Part shown: in pieces, positions 19,780 through 27,091 of the stretch | Layout: every line of letters begins with the position of its first letter | Position numbering within the stretch: position 1 is the stretch's first letter | DNA from: Cellulophaga sp. HaHa_2_95 | GTDB lineage: Bacteria > Bacteroidota > Bacteroidia > Flavobacteriales > Flavobacteriaceae | NCBI RefSeq assembly: GCF_019278565.1 | Contig: NZ_CP058988.1 | Location: 1,674,001-1,738,000, forward strand | Length of the DNA: 64,000 nt | Direction: 5' to 3' | The notes under the pieces: generated by a model | What the model saw: the letters and a program-made list of their open reading frames with translations, nothing else | Databases searched by the model: none | Told to the model about the DNA's origin: nothing | Translations under genes and position numbers: made by a program

Positions 19780-19801
19780 TGTAATTATGGTTTTAATTAC
19801 A
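19780..19801. repeat. 22-bp perfect inverted repeat upstream of MIOX gene
   Basis: Arms TGTAATTA (19780-19787) and TAATTACA (19794-19801) are exact reverse complements separated by 6 bases. The site ends 30 bases before the myo-inositol oxygenase ATG and has no following T-tract, so it looks like a dimer-binding operator, not a terminator. An AT-rich TATATTTT that is one base off the -7 consensus lies just upstream at about 19761. Confidence 0.5.
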
Positions 19802-19831
19802 TAGACTCAACATTTAAAACTAAAGATCGTA

Positions 19832-20710
19832 ATGGAAAAATCATTGAATGGCAATCATAAAAATCCAATGGATAACATTGATGATTGGGAAGATAACTTA
19901 TTAGAACGTTATCCTGATCCTGTAGAAGCTATAAAAGAAAAAGAAGAGTTCAGAAATTATGTAGATTCAGAACGCTTAGATACCGTAAAAGAATTCTATA
20001 GAATTAACCATCAATACCAAACCTATGATTTTGTTTGTGAGAAGGAAAGAGAATTTTTAAAGTTTGATAGAAAAGAAATGTCTATTTGGGAAGCTGTAGA
20101 CTTTTTAAATACATTGGTAGATGATAGTGATCCAGATATAGATCTTGATCAACTACAACATCTTTTGCAGACTTCGGAAGCTATTAGAGCAGACGGTCAT
20201 CCAGACTGGTTTGTACTTACCGGCTTTATTCATGATTTAGGTAAAATATTATGTCTTTTTGGAGAACCGCAATGGGCAGTGGTAGGAGATACTTTTCCCG
20301 TGGGTTGTGCTTTCTCTGACAAAATTGTATATCCAGATTTCTTTGCGGCTAATCCGGATGCTACAGATGAACGTTACAATACTAAATACGGCGTATACGA
20401 GCCAAACTGTGGATTAGATAAGGTTAAAATGAGCTGGGGTCATGATGAATATTTATATCAAATCATGAAAGATTATTTACCAGAACCTGCGCTTTATATG
20501 ATACGGTACCATTCATTCTACTCACAACATAGAGAAAATGATTACCTACATTTAATGACTGATAAAGATGTTGAATTATTTGAATGGGTAAAAAAGTTCA
20601 ACCCTTATGATTTATATTCAAAAGCACCCGTACCACCAAACGTGAAAGAATTACTACCATATTATAAAGAATTAGTCGCAAAATATATCCCTGAAAAGTT
20701 GAGTTTTTAA
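19832..20710 (+). CDS. myo-inositol oxygenase (MIOX)
   Basis: 292 residues, about the length of animal MIOX (285 in mouse) and similar along its whole length. It converts myo-inositol and O2 to D-glucuronate with a mixed-valent di-iron centre. All six iron ligands can be placed: His123 (ADGHPDW), His134 and Asp135 (IHDLGK), His204 (SWGHDEY), His227 (RYHSFY) and Asp260 (NPYDLYSK). Substrate-loop sequences such as [12 protein letters not shown] and [19 protein letters not shown] are also present. It has no signal peptide, so it is cytoplasmic. It is followed by a terminator and then two permease genes. Placed after an alpha-glucuronidase operon, it would feed the same glucuronate pool. MIOX is uncommon in bacteria and best known from eukaryotes, though Bacteroidetes homologues exist. 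Confidence 0.95.
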   Translation: MEKSLNGNHKNPMDNIDDWEDNLLERYPDPVEAIKEKEEFRNYVDSERLDTVKEFYRINHQYQTYDFVCEKEREFLKFDRKEMSIWEAVDFLNTLVDDSDPDIDLDQLQHLLQTSEAIRADGHPDWFVLTGFIHDLGKILCLFGEPQWAVVGDTFPVGCAFSDKIVYPDFFAANPDATDERYNTKYGVYEPNCGLDKVKMSWGHDEYLYQIMKDYLPEPALYMIRYHSFYSQHRENDYLHLMTDKDVELFEWVKKFNPYDLYSKAPVPPNVKELLPYYKELVAKYIPEKLSF

Positions 20711-20732
20711 GTTGTGTTATTTTAAATTTTGC

Positions 20733-20767
20733 AATGCTCTAGCAATTTTTTACTAGAGCATTTTTTT
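20733..20767 (+). terminator. Rho-independent terminator after MIOX
   Basis: Ten-base perfect stem AATGCTCTAG / CTAGAGCATT with a 10-base loop, followed by a T-run (20761-20767). It should end MIOX transcription or reduce read-through into the symporter gene starting at 20800. Confidence 0.88.
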
Positions 20768-20799
20768 GCTTTTTACTTTCTAATTTAACTCATTGTCTC

Positions 20800-22377
20800 A
20801 TGTATACCGCTATCACCTTTATTGCTTTCACGGCTTTTGTTGCATTTTATTCCTGGTTTAAACTCCGAAAAGAAAAACTAGACTCAAAGGATGGGTATTT
20901 TCTAGGCGGTAGAAGTTTAACGGGGGTTGTCATTGCAGGATCTATGTTGTTGACCAATATATCAACAGAACATTTAATAGGTATGAATGGCTCTTCCTAT
21001 AAAAACGGATTCATCATTATTGCTTGGGAAGTAACCTCTGCAATAGCATTAGTGGTTGCCGCTATTTATTTTGTTCCTAAATATTTAAAAATGGGATTAA
21101 CTACCATTCCAGAATATTTAGAAAAAAGATTTGATAGTGCTACCAGAACTCTGGTGGCGCTATTTTTAATGGTGTCATTTATCGTAACCCTACTTCCCAT
21201 AGTACTCTATACGGGCGCTATCAATATCGAAAGTATATTTAATATTTCTGAAGTATTAAATGTCTCTAAAGAGCAAGGCCTTTGGATTACGGTAGTTTCT
21301 ATTGGTGTCTTAGGATCTATTTATGCCATTTTTGGCGGCTTAAAAGCAGTGGCTGTTTCAGATACTATTAATGGGTATGGTTTGCTTATTGGCGGATTAG
21401 CTATCCCCATTATAGCATTGGTAAGCATTGGTGATGGTAACCCAATAGCGGGTTTAACAAAAGTGTATAATCATAGTCCGGAAAAATTTAATGTAATAGG
21501 CGCAAAAGATTCGGTACTACCCTTTGAGGTACTCTTTACGGGGTTGATTATTAATCAATTATACTTCTGGAGTATGAACCAAACCATTGTTCAGCGGGCT
21601 CTAGGAGCTAAGAATTTAGTAGAAGCTCAGAAAGGGTTGCTATATACTGGTGTTTTAAAAATATTAGTACCCGTAATTATTATCCTTCCCGGGGTCATCG
21701 GTTTTTATTATTTCGGAGATTCTTTATATGACAAACAAGATATGATCTATCCCGAACTGATAAAGAAAGTTCTTCCTGTTGGTCTTGTCGGTATTTTTGC
21801 AGCCATAGTTATGGGGGCTGTTTTGAGTACTTTTAATAGTGTATTGAATAGTGCGGCTACTATTTTTAGTATCGATGTGTATAAACGCCATTTAGGAAAA
21901 AATGCGAATGATAAGAAACTTGTTAGAATAGGGAAGCTTACTTCTGCAGTTTTAGCCGTTTTCGCTATTCTTGTGGCGCCAATGGTGGCCAATGCACCAG
22001 ATGGTTTGTATCAACTTTTACAACAATTAAACGGAATTTTCTTTATCCCGATAGCATCAATCATGTTAGCAGGCTTCTTTCTGAATAAGATATCGGCAAC
22101 CGGTGCGAAGGCCGCTTTATTTATTGGTTTATCTTTCTATATTCTAACAACGTTTGTTTTTAAGGTTAACATACATTTTGTGCATCTCTGGGGAATAGAA
22201 TTTGTTTTAAATGTAATTGTAATGTTTGCCGTTTCTTATTTCTATCCTAACCATAGGAAAAGTGTTGAAGAAGAACATGATTATGTAGAAATGAAAGAAT
22301 GGAAATATACAAAACCAATGGCGATAGCACTTTGTGGGATTACGGTTTTAATTTACGTGCTATTAGGAACTAACTAA
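20800..22377 (+). CDS. Sodium:solute symporter (SSS/SLC5 family)
   Basis: 525 residues with about 13-14 hydrophobic helices. Typical SSS features: FLGGRSL in the first loop, NISTEHLIGMNGSSYKNG in TM2 region, TTIPEYLEKRFD after TM3, and a conserved QRALGAKN segment in the middle. The family takes up sugars, inositol and other organic solutes with sodium. Because it follows MIOX and precedes FucP, myo-inositol or a uronate is the likely cargo; SLC5 includes inositol transporters. It sits 18 bases before fucP. The preceding hairpin terminator means it may have its own promoter in 20768-20799 or depend on read-through. Confidence 0.88.
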   Translation: MYTAITFIAFTAFVAFYSWFKLRKEKLDSKDGYFLGGRSLTGVVIAGSMLLTNISTEHLIGMNGSSYKNGFIIIAWEVTSAIALVVAAIYFVPKYLKMGLTTIPEYLEKRFDSATRTLVALFLMVSFIVTLLPIVLYTGAINIESIFNISEVLNVSKEQGLWITVVSIGVLGSIYAIFGGLKAVAVSDTINGYGLLIGGLAIPIIALVSIGDGNPIAGLTKVYNHSPEKFNVIGAKDSVLPFEVLFTGLIINQLYFWSMNQTIVQRALGAKNLVEAQKGLLYTGVLKILVPVIIILPGVIGFYYFGDSLYDKQDMIYPELIKKVLPVGLVGIFAAIVMGAVLSTFNSVLNSAATIFSIDVYKRHLGKNANDKKLVRIGKLTSAVLAVFAILVAPMVANAPDGLYQLLQQLNGIFFIPIASIMLAGFFLNKISATGAKAALFIGLSFYILTTFVFKVNIHFVHLWGIEFVLNVIVMFAVSYFYPNHRKSVEEEHDYVEMKEWKYTKPMAIALCGITVLIYVLLGTN

Positions 22378-22395
22378 CTATTTAAAATTACTATT

Positions 22396-23694
22396 ATGAG
22401 CAAACCAGCAATTGTTTCTAAATCGGTTTTGTTACCATTTATATTAATAACTTCTCTTTTTGCTTTATGGGGCTTTGCGAATGCCGTTACAGACCCTATG
22501 GTACAAGCCTTTAAAAAAGTATTAGAGTTATCTAACTCTCAAGCTGCTTGGGTGCAAATGGCATTTTATGGTGGGTATTTTTGTATGGCATTACCTGCAG
22601 CGTTATTCGTAAGAAAATATTCCTATAAAACAGGAGTATTAATAGGCTTAGCCTTATTTGCAGGAGGAGCGCTTTTATTTTATCCAGCAGCAATAACGCA
22701 ACAATTTTGGTTCTTTTGTTTGGCACTTTACATTCTAACCTTTGGCTTAGCTTTCTTGGAGACCACAGCAAATCCTTATGTATTAGCTATGGGAGCTCCA
22801 GAAACGGCAACTTTGCGGCTAAATTTAGCACAAGCTTTTAACCCAGTAGGTTTATTATTGGGACTTTTAGTGGCACAACAATTTGTACTTAAAAAATTGC
22901 AATCGGATGATGTGGAAAATTTTGGTGCCCTTGCAGAGGCCAAGAAAGCGTTGATTCGTACTTCAGACTTAATGGTTATTAGAGATCCTTATGTGATCTT
23001 AGGATTGGTAATCTTGGGCGTATTTGTGCTTATATTGGTGAGTAAAATGCCACAAGCAAAAGAAGATGGGGCCATACCAAGTTTAGCTACCACCTTTAAA
23101 GATCTAGGTAAGAATCACAAATATGTCTTAGGGGTTATAGCTCAAATCATGTACGTTGGTGCTCAAATTATGTGTTGGACCTATATATACCAATATGCAG
23201 AGGCTATAGGTATGTCCAGTGAAGATGCGGCCAACTATCAATTTGCTGCTTTTTTCCTATTCATGATAGGCAGAGCTATAGGCACGTACCTACTTCGCTT
23301 TTTAAGTTCCGGAAGGTTATTGATGTTTTTTTCAATCCTTGCGGCCGTTTTTGCCTTAGGGACCGTATTCATTGAAGGGGTTTATGGGCTGTATTGCTTG
23401 GTAGCGATATCCTTTTGTATGTCTTTAATGTTTCCTACTATCTATGGTATTGCCTTGCATGGCTTAGCGGAAGAGGAATCAAAAATAGGAGCTGCAGGCC
23501 TGGTTATGGCTATTGTTGGAGGTGCTTTGATGCCTAAGCTTCAAGGAATGATTATAGATCTAGGAGGTAATAAGGTCAATGATATATCAATTGCGGGGGT
23601 CACAGAGGTGAATTTTTCATTCTTACTTCCATTGATATGTTTTTTATTCATAGCGTATTATGGCCATCTGGTGCATAAAATGTACATGAAGTAA
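22396..23694 (+). CDS. fucP: FucP-like L-fucose:H+ symporter (MFS)
   Basis: 432 residues with 12 predicted transmembrane segments. The opening FALWGFANAVTDPMV matches the FHS/FucP family signature (WG..N.l.d), and GLAFLETTANPYVLAMG plus RLNLAQAFNPVG are the conserved middle motifs of FucP. The family imports L-fucose, with some members using glucose, galactose or N-acetylglucosamine. It is co-oriented with and 18 bases after the SSS gene. Fucose is the obvious cargo given two GH29 fucosidases upstream. A strong hairpin follows the gene. Confidence 0.85.
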   Translation: MSKPAIVSKSVLLPFILITSLFALWGFANAVTDPMVQAFKKVLELSNSQAAWVQMAFYGGYFCMALPAALFVRKYSYKTGVLIGLALFAGGALLFYPAAITQQFWFFCLALYILTFGLAFLETTANPYVLAMGAPETATLRLNLAQAFNPVGLLLGLLVAQQFVLKKLQSDDVENFGALAEAKKALIRTSDLMVIRDPYVILGLVILGVFVLILVSKMPQAKEDGAIPSLATTFKDLGKNHKYVLGVIAQIMYVGAQIMCWTYIYQYAEAIGMSSEDAANYQFAAFFLFMIGRAIGTYLLRFLSSGRLLMFFSILAAVFALGTVFIEGVYGLYCLVAISFCMSLMFPTIYGIALHGLAEEESKIGAAGLVMAIVGGALMPKLQGMIIDLGGNKVNDISIAGVTEVNFSFLLPLICFLFIAYYGHLVHKMYMK

Positions 23695-23731
23695 GTAAAG
23701 CTTGTTCTTTATTGGAATAATCTATAAAATA

Positions 23732-23765
23732 ATAAGCCACCAAAAATTGCTTTTTGGTGGCTTAT
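23732..23765. terminator. Bidirectional terminator between fucP and csbD-like gene
   Basis: Fifteen-base perfect stem (23732-23746 with 23751-23765) around a 4-base loop; the arms include GCCACCAAAAA and TTTTTGGTGGC. Convergent genes lie on either side, so it can serve both strands. Confidence 0.88.
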
Positions 23766-23841
23766 ACATTCGTCTTAACGTAATTACAGACTTTTTGATG
23801 AGAGTACATTTTAAAAAAAGTACGCTTTAGATTTTGGAATT

Positions 23842-24027
23842 TTACAATTCTTGAATCTCTTTTTCAATTTCCTCTTTCTTCTTGCCTGTTTTTTCTTGAA
23901 GTTTTCCAATCATCTCGTCAAACTTTCCTTCTGTATAGGTAAGGTCGTCATCAGTAAGTTTTCCATATTTTTGTTTAAACGTACCTTTTACTTGTTTCCA
24001 TTTACCTTCTAGTTGTGTCGTATTCAT
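23842..24027 (-). CDS. CsbD family stress-response protein
   Basis: 61-residue charged protein. It has the CsbD-like pattern: LEGKWKQVKGTFKQKYGKLTDDDL followed by EGKFDEMIGKLQEKTGKKKEEIEKE, split here for length. CsbD proteins are small, soluble and induced by general stress in many bacteria; their molecular role is not established. It stands alone between a terminator and the outer-membrane protein gene, with 115 bases upstream. Confidence 0.9.
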   Translation of the reverse strand: MNTTQLEGKWKQVKGTFKQKYGKLTDDDLTYTEGKFDEMIGKLQEKTGKKKEEIEKEIQEL

Positions 24028-24142
24028 ATCTTTATTTTTTTAGATTATTATTTTTGTATACCCTAAAATTAAGAATGATTACAAGAAGAAATTGCTCCAT
24101 TAGCTTTAAGTTTTAACGGGATGCATTAAGCAGTTGTTTTTA

Positions 24143-24730
24143 TTAAAACATGTATCCGATACCTGCAGAGAAATAAGAATTATGTACATCTGTGTCTTTA
24201 ATTAATTCAGAGAAACCGTACGTGTATCTTGCTTGAATAAAGAAAGACTCTGCAAACTTATATTCCAATCCAGATGTTAATTGAAAATCAAAATCTCTTA
24301 CAGCATCCGTATCAATATCACCATCGTCATTTGTTGGTTGAAAATCAACCTCTTCATTTACTTTAAAACCAAATTGAGGTCCAGCTTGAATATTTAATCC
24401 GTCTACCAAATAAACTTTTAGAAGTACGGGAACTTGAATGTAATCTATTTGGTATTCTGCATCTGCTCCATTAGCATTATCATTTAAATCAAAACCTTGT
24501 CCTGAATAAAATACCTCTGGTTGCAGTGATAATGTTTCTGTTAATGGCGCTTCTGCTACAAGACCTGCATAGAAACTTGTTCTACTATCTGGACTATCAA
24601 AGTCATCACCGGCTACGGTAGCAAAGTTGGCTCCACCTTTAACACCAATTTGAAATTTATCGGACCATGACTGTGCAAATAGAGAAGAACCTACTGTCAT
24701 AAATACTACTAATGCTACTACTTTTTTCAT
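24143..24730 (-). CDS. Outer-membrane beta-barrel (porin family) protein
   Basis: 195 residues with signal peptide ending LFAQS. The mature protein begins with KFQIGVKGGANFATV, the typical first strand of the small Bacteroidetes beta-barrel family (OMP_b-brl type), continues with alternating strands such as FYAGLVAEAPLTETLSLQPE and ends in the aromatic YFSAGIGYMF, a C-terminal outer-membrane insertion signal. Eight strands are likely. Function beyond a small barrel is unknown. A -7-type box (24776-24783, minus strand) lies about 45 bases upstream. Confidence 0.88.
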   Translation of the reverse strand: MKKVVALVVFMTVGSSLFAQSWSDKFQIGVKGGANFATVAGDDFDSPDSRTSFYAGLVAEAPLTETLSLQPEVFYSGQGFDLNDNANGADAEYQIDYIQVPVLLKVYLVDGLNIQAGPQFGFKVNEEVDFQPTNDDGDIDTDAVRDFDFQLTSGLEYKFAESFFIQARYTYGFSELIKDTDVHNSYFSAGIGYMF

Positions 24731-24775
24731 AATTTTTATGTGTTTAAAATTTTATAAATTGTTTTTAATTTTGGT

Positions 24776-24783
24776 CAAAACTA
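24776..24783 (-). promoter_or_regulatory. Putative -7 box (TAGTTTTG) for barrel gene
   Basis: On the minus strand the sequence reads TAGTTTTG, matching the Bacteroidetes TAnnTTTG box; the same octamer occurs upstream of the SYLF gene. A -33 element at the usual spacing is not convincing. Confidence 0.4.
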
Positions 24784-24895
24784 AGTCTCAAGAATAGAAG
24801 AATTTGAAACAATCAAAACACTTTTTGACGCTAAAAAAAGTGCTTTGTTAAAATATTTTAAGGGTGTTTTTAAGTATAGGATTTAAATGTAGAGC

Positions 24896-24928
24896 AAAAA
24901 AAAGGCTGTCTAAATAGACAGCCTTTTT
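24896..24928 (-). terminator. Terminator after SYLF gene
   Basis: Stem GGCTGTCTA / TAGACAGCC (24904-24912, 24915-24923) flanked by an A-run on the left and a T-run on the right, so the minus-strand transcript ends in a U-tract. It lies 19 bases beyond the SYLF stop. Confidence 0.88.
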
Positions 24929-24946
24929 ACCATATCAAATATGTTA

Positions 24947-25495
24947 TTATTTATCAGAACGATCATCAAAAGAATCGTAACTCAAACGTTGTCCTCCAAC
25001 AGATAAATCGGCCATAACTCCAGCTTTTGGCATTGCAAATACAATAACACCATCACTATAGTTAGCATTCTTTGAAGCTCCAGATTCTAACACTACCGCA
25101 GACGCTTCTGCAGAAAAAGTAAGCTCATCGTCCTTAAATTTAGCTAGAGCTTCTTCTGTTTCAAAAAAGATAATTTCAGAAAGTGCTTGTCCACCAGCTT
25201 GTAGCCCTATGTCTACTTTTTTAAGATCAGCTAACCCTACTGGTTTTCCGTTTTCATATACCACTCCGTTTCCAGAAGCTCCACCAATGATAAGTGCCCC
25301 TTCACCAACATTTGGAAAAATTACATACGCCGTAGAATTATCCATGAACGTTTTCAGACCCTTGTCCGTTTTGACCATTTTCATTTTTACTTTTTCAGCA
25401 TCTTTCATAATTTTTGCTTCTTTCTCTGTTTGAGAAAATCCACTGAAAGTGGTGAAAAGTATTGTTCCTAATAATATTGTTTTTAAAGTTTTCAT
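24947..25495 (-). CDS. SYLF-domain (YSC84-like) lipid-binding protein
   Basis: I choose the ATG at 25495, which gives the signal peptide MKTLKTILLGTILFTTFSGFSQ; an upstream in-frame start at 25525 adds 10 residues that are not needed. 182 residues. The mature protein shows the SYLF/Ysc84 pattern: TAYVIFPNVGEGALIIGGASGNGVVYENG (quoted in part: GEGALIIGGASGNG), DIGLQAGGQALSEIIFFET, and a C-terminal AGVMADLSVGGQRL. The domain binds phosphoinositides in eukaryotic members; in bacteria these are secreted or periplasmic proteins of unclear role. It has its own terminator and a -7-type box. Confidence 0.88.
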   Translation of the reverse strand: MKTLKTILLGTILFTTFSGFSQTEKEAKIMKDAEKVKMKMVKTDKGLKTFMDNSTAYVIFPNVGEGALIIGGASGNGVVYENGKPVGLADLKKVDIGLQAGGQALSEIIFFETEEALAKFKDDELTFSAEASAVVLESGASKNANYSDGVIVFAMPKAGVMADLSVGGQRLSYDSFDDRSDK

Positions 25496-25524
25496 ATGTG
25501 TTTTATTTTTAATTATTATTACCA

Positions 25525-25532
25525 CAAAACTA
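25525..25532 (-). promoter_or_regulatory. Putative -7 box (TAGTTTTG) for SYLF gene
   Basis: Minus-strand TAGTTTTG 30 bases upstream of the chosen start, identical to the octamer at 24776-24783. If used, transcription starts after the longer alternative ATG at 25525, which supports the start at 25495. Confidence 0.42.
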
Positions 25533-25807
25533 GAAAGCTCTTTCGTTACTATTTAGCTTGATTACTGATTTTCTTGACGCAATGAAATCAAGTTTATTAA
25601 GAGAATTATAAAATATTTACTACAATATAGAAACTCCCTTATTTCATACCTTATTATATAGGGGTGCTTGTTTGAAATCAAAATTAAGAAGGTACTTTTT
25701 TTTATTCTATAAATGCCAATTTTACATTTATGGAACGCATCAAAACTTATTTCTTTCGAGCAAAAGTAGCCGCCGTGATTGTTCTAATTTAGTAAAAAAT
25801 TAAAATT

Positions 25808-26206
25808 ATGAACGTACAAGCATATTTAGCCTTTGATGGCAATTGTCAAGAAGCCCTGAGCTTTTATGGGGATATATTTAACGCAGAAATTAAAAACCGT
25901 CAAACTTATGAAGATAAAAAAATAGATGTTCCAGGTAGTTATAGGGGGAAATTACAGCATGCAGAATTAAAAGGTAAGGGCGTAAATTTTATGGCCTACG
26001 ATGCCTCTCCGGATACTCCAATAAATAACGGTAGTCAAATTCATATGAGTGTAGACCTAGATACGGTAGAAGAAGCTGAGAAAATTTTTACTAAACTCTC
26101 CAGCGGAGGACAAATCCATCATGAATTCAGAGAGCGAGAATGGGGACACTTTGGTAGATGTAATGACCAATACGGAATTAGTTGGATGGTAAATTGTGAT
26201 AAATAA
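25808..26206 (+). CDS. PhnB-like VOC family protein
   Basis: 132 residues with the paired beta-alpha-beta-beta-beta halves of the vicinal oxygen chelate fold: AYLAFDGNCQEALSFYGDIF at the start and GHFGRCNDQYGISWMV at the end, as in PhnB/YjdN-type proteins. The conserved ending G...D.yGi.W is diagnostic. These proteins are often annotated as glyoxalase or 3-demethylubiquinone methyltransferase-like, but most have no known activity. It is 14 bases upstream of the hibernation-factor gene and probably co-transcribed. Confidence 0.85.
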   Translation: MNVQAYLAFDGNCQEALSFYGDIFNAEIKNRQTYEDKKIDVPGSYRGKLQHAELKGKGVNFMAYDASPDTPINNGSQIHMSVDLDTVEEAEKIFTKLSSGGQIHHEFREREWGHFGRCNDQYGISWMVNCDK

Positions 26207-26220
26207 AAAAATATAGAATT

Positions 26221-26523
26221 ATGCAGATAATATATGAGTACCATGACGTTGCGTCTAGTGATCGATTAGAAGCAATGGTAAGGGAAAAGTTAGATAAATT
26301 GAAAGATAAATATGATATGTTGATCAGAGCAGATGTATTCTTTAAAGAAGAAAATACATCCTCCGATGAAACTGGCAAAATTTGCAATATTCGCTTAAGT
26401 TTACCAGGACCCCGTTTATTCGCGGAATCTAGTCATGACAACTTTCAAAGCTCTATTAGCGAAACAATTAATGAGTTAGAAAGACAGTTGCGAAAGAAGA
26501 AAGAAAAGATGCAACAGCATTAG
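26221..26523 (+). CDS. hpf: Ribosome hibernation promoting factor (HPF/RaiA family, short form)
   Basis: 100 residues, the short HPF/RaiA length without the C-terminal dimerization domain. The beta-alpha-beta-beta-beta-alpha layout is visible: SDRLEAMVREKLDKLKDKY helix, IRADVFFKEE strand, CNIRLSLPGPRLFAESSH strands, then the helix SISETINELERQLRKKKEK rich in Lys/Arg for contact with 16S rRNA. Such proteins occupy the decoding site of idle ribosomes in stationary phase or stress. It ends with a strong terminator. Confidence 0.85.
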   Translation: MQIIYEYHDVASSDRLEAMVREKLDKLKDKYDMLIRADVFFKEENTSSDETGKICNIRLSLPGPRLFAESSHDNFQSSISETINELERQLRKKKEKMQQH

Positions 26524-26540
26524 ATTTAAATGATACTTAG

Positions 26541-26575
26541 AAAAAGCCTTGAGAACCATCTCAAGGCTTTTTTTT
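26541..26575 (+). terminator. Terminator after hpf
   Basis: Stem AAAAAGCCTTGAG / CTCAAGGCTTTTT (26541-26553, 26560-26572) with a 6-base loop and a T-run to 26575. Confidence 0.92.
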
Positions 26576-26631
26576 GTAGCGATAAGATTCAAAAAAAAAG
26601 TAATCAGATTAATATCTCATAAAATCTGGGC

Positions 26632-26649
26632 TTAGATTTGAACATCTAA
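26632..26649 (+). promoter_or_regulatory. Putative -7 box inside a short inverted repeat
   Basis: TAGATTTG (26633-26640) fits TAnnTTTG. It overlaps an inverted repeat TTAGAT / ATCTAA (26632-26637, 26644-26649). It lies 20 bases before the ATG at 26661 and after the hpf terminator, so it would drive the unknown gene and topoisomerase IB. No good -33 element is seen. Confidence 0.4.
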
Positions 26650-26660
26650 AAATTATATAT

Positions 26661-27056
26661 ATGAACTCCACTATAGAAGAACAATTACAGTTATTAAAAG
26701 AACAGGCTTTAAGAAGAGAAACGCAAATTAGTGCATTCAAGAAATCGTTACTTTCTAACTATGACTCATTAGTATTATCTAACGGTTTGGATGAATTAAG
26801 AGACGTCAATATTCTAATTCTTGACTGCGATTACACCAATAGAAACATGTTAAAGCTTATTGATGAGGCTTTTGCAGTTAAAGATGATCATCATTTAGTA
26901 GATAGGATTGAGTTAGATACGCTAGTGATTACCAATTTGGCATGTGTAAAAGAATTCCAATCTTTAAAAGTTGCCATGGGGAGCATTAGAAACTCAAACA
27001 AAGCTAGTGCGCTAAATGTATTAGGAACAAATGCTATTTTAGAACAAAGATTTTAA
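26661..27056 (+). CDS. Hypothetical protein, 131 residues
   Basis: I do not recognise this protein. It is acidic-to-neutral and soluble, with no signal peptide or membrane segment. The first 35 residues (IEEQLQLLKEQALRRETQISAFKKSLL) look like an amphipathic helix or short coiled coil; the rest alternates strands and helices (VNILILDCDYTNRNMLKLIDEAF, LDTLVITNLACVKEF in parts). ILILDCD followed by a helix faintly recalls receiver or Rossmann cores, but no motif is complete. It is 35 bases upstream of the topoisomerase gene, shares its orientation, and may be co-transcribed. Codon use is like that of its neighbours. Confidence 0.7.
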   Translation: MNSTIEEQLQLLKEQALRRETQISAFKKSLLSNYDSLVLSNGLDELRDVNILILDCDYTNRNMLKLIDEAFAVKDDHHLVDRIELDTLVITNLACVKEFQSLKVAMGSIRNSNKASALNVLGTNAILEQRF

Positions 27057-27091
27057 TCGTACAAATTATTTAAAAAGCAAAACCACTCCCG

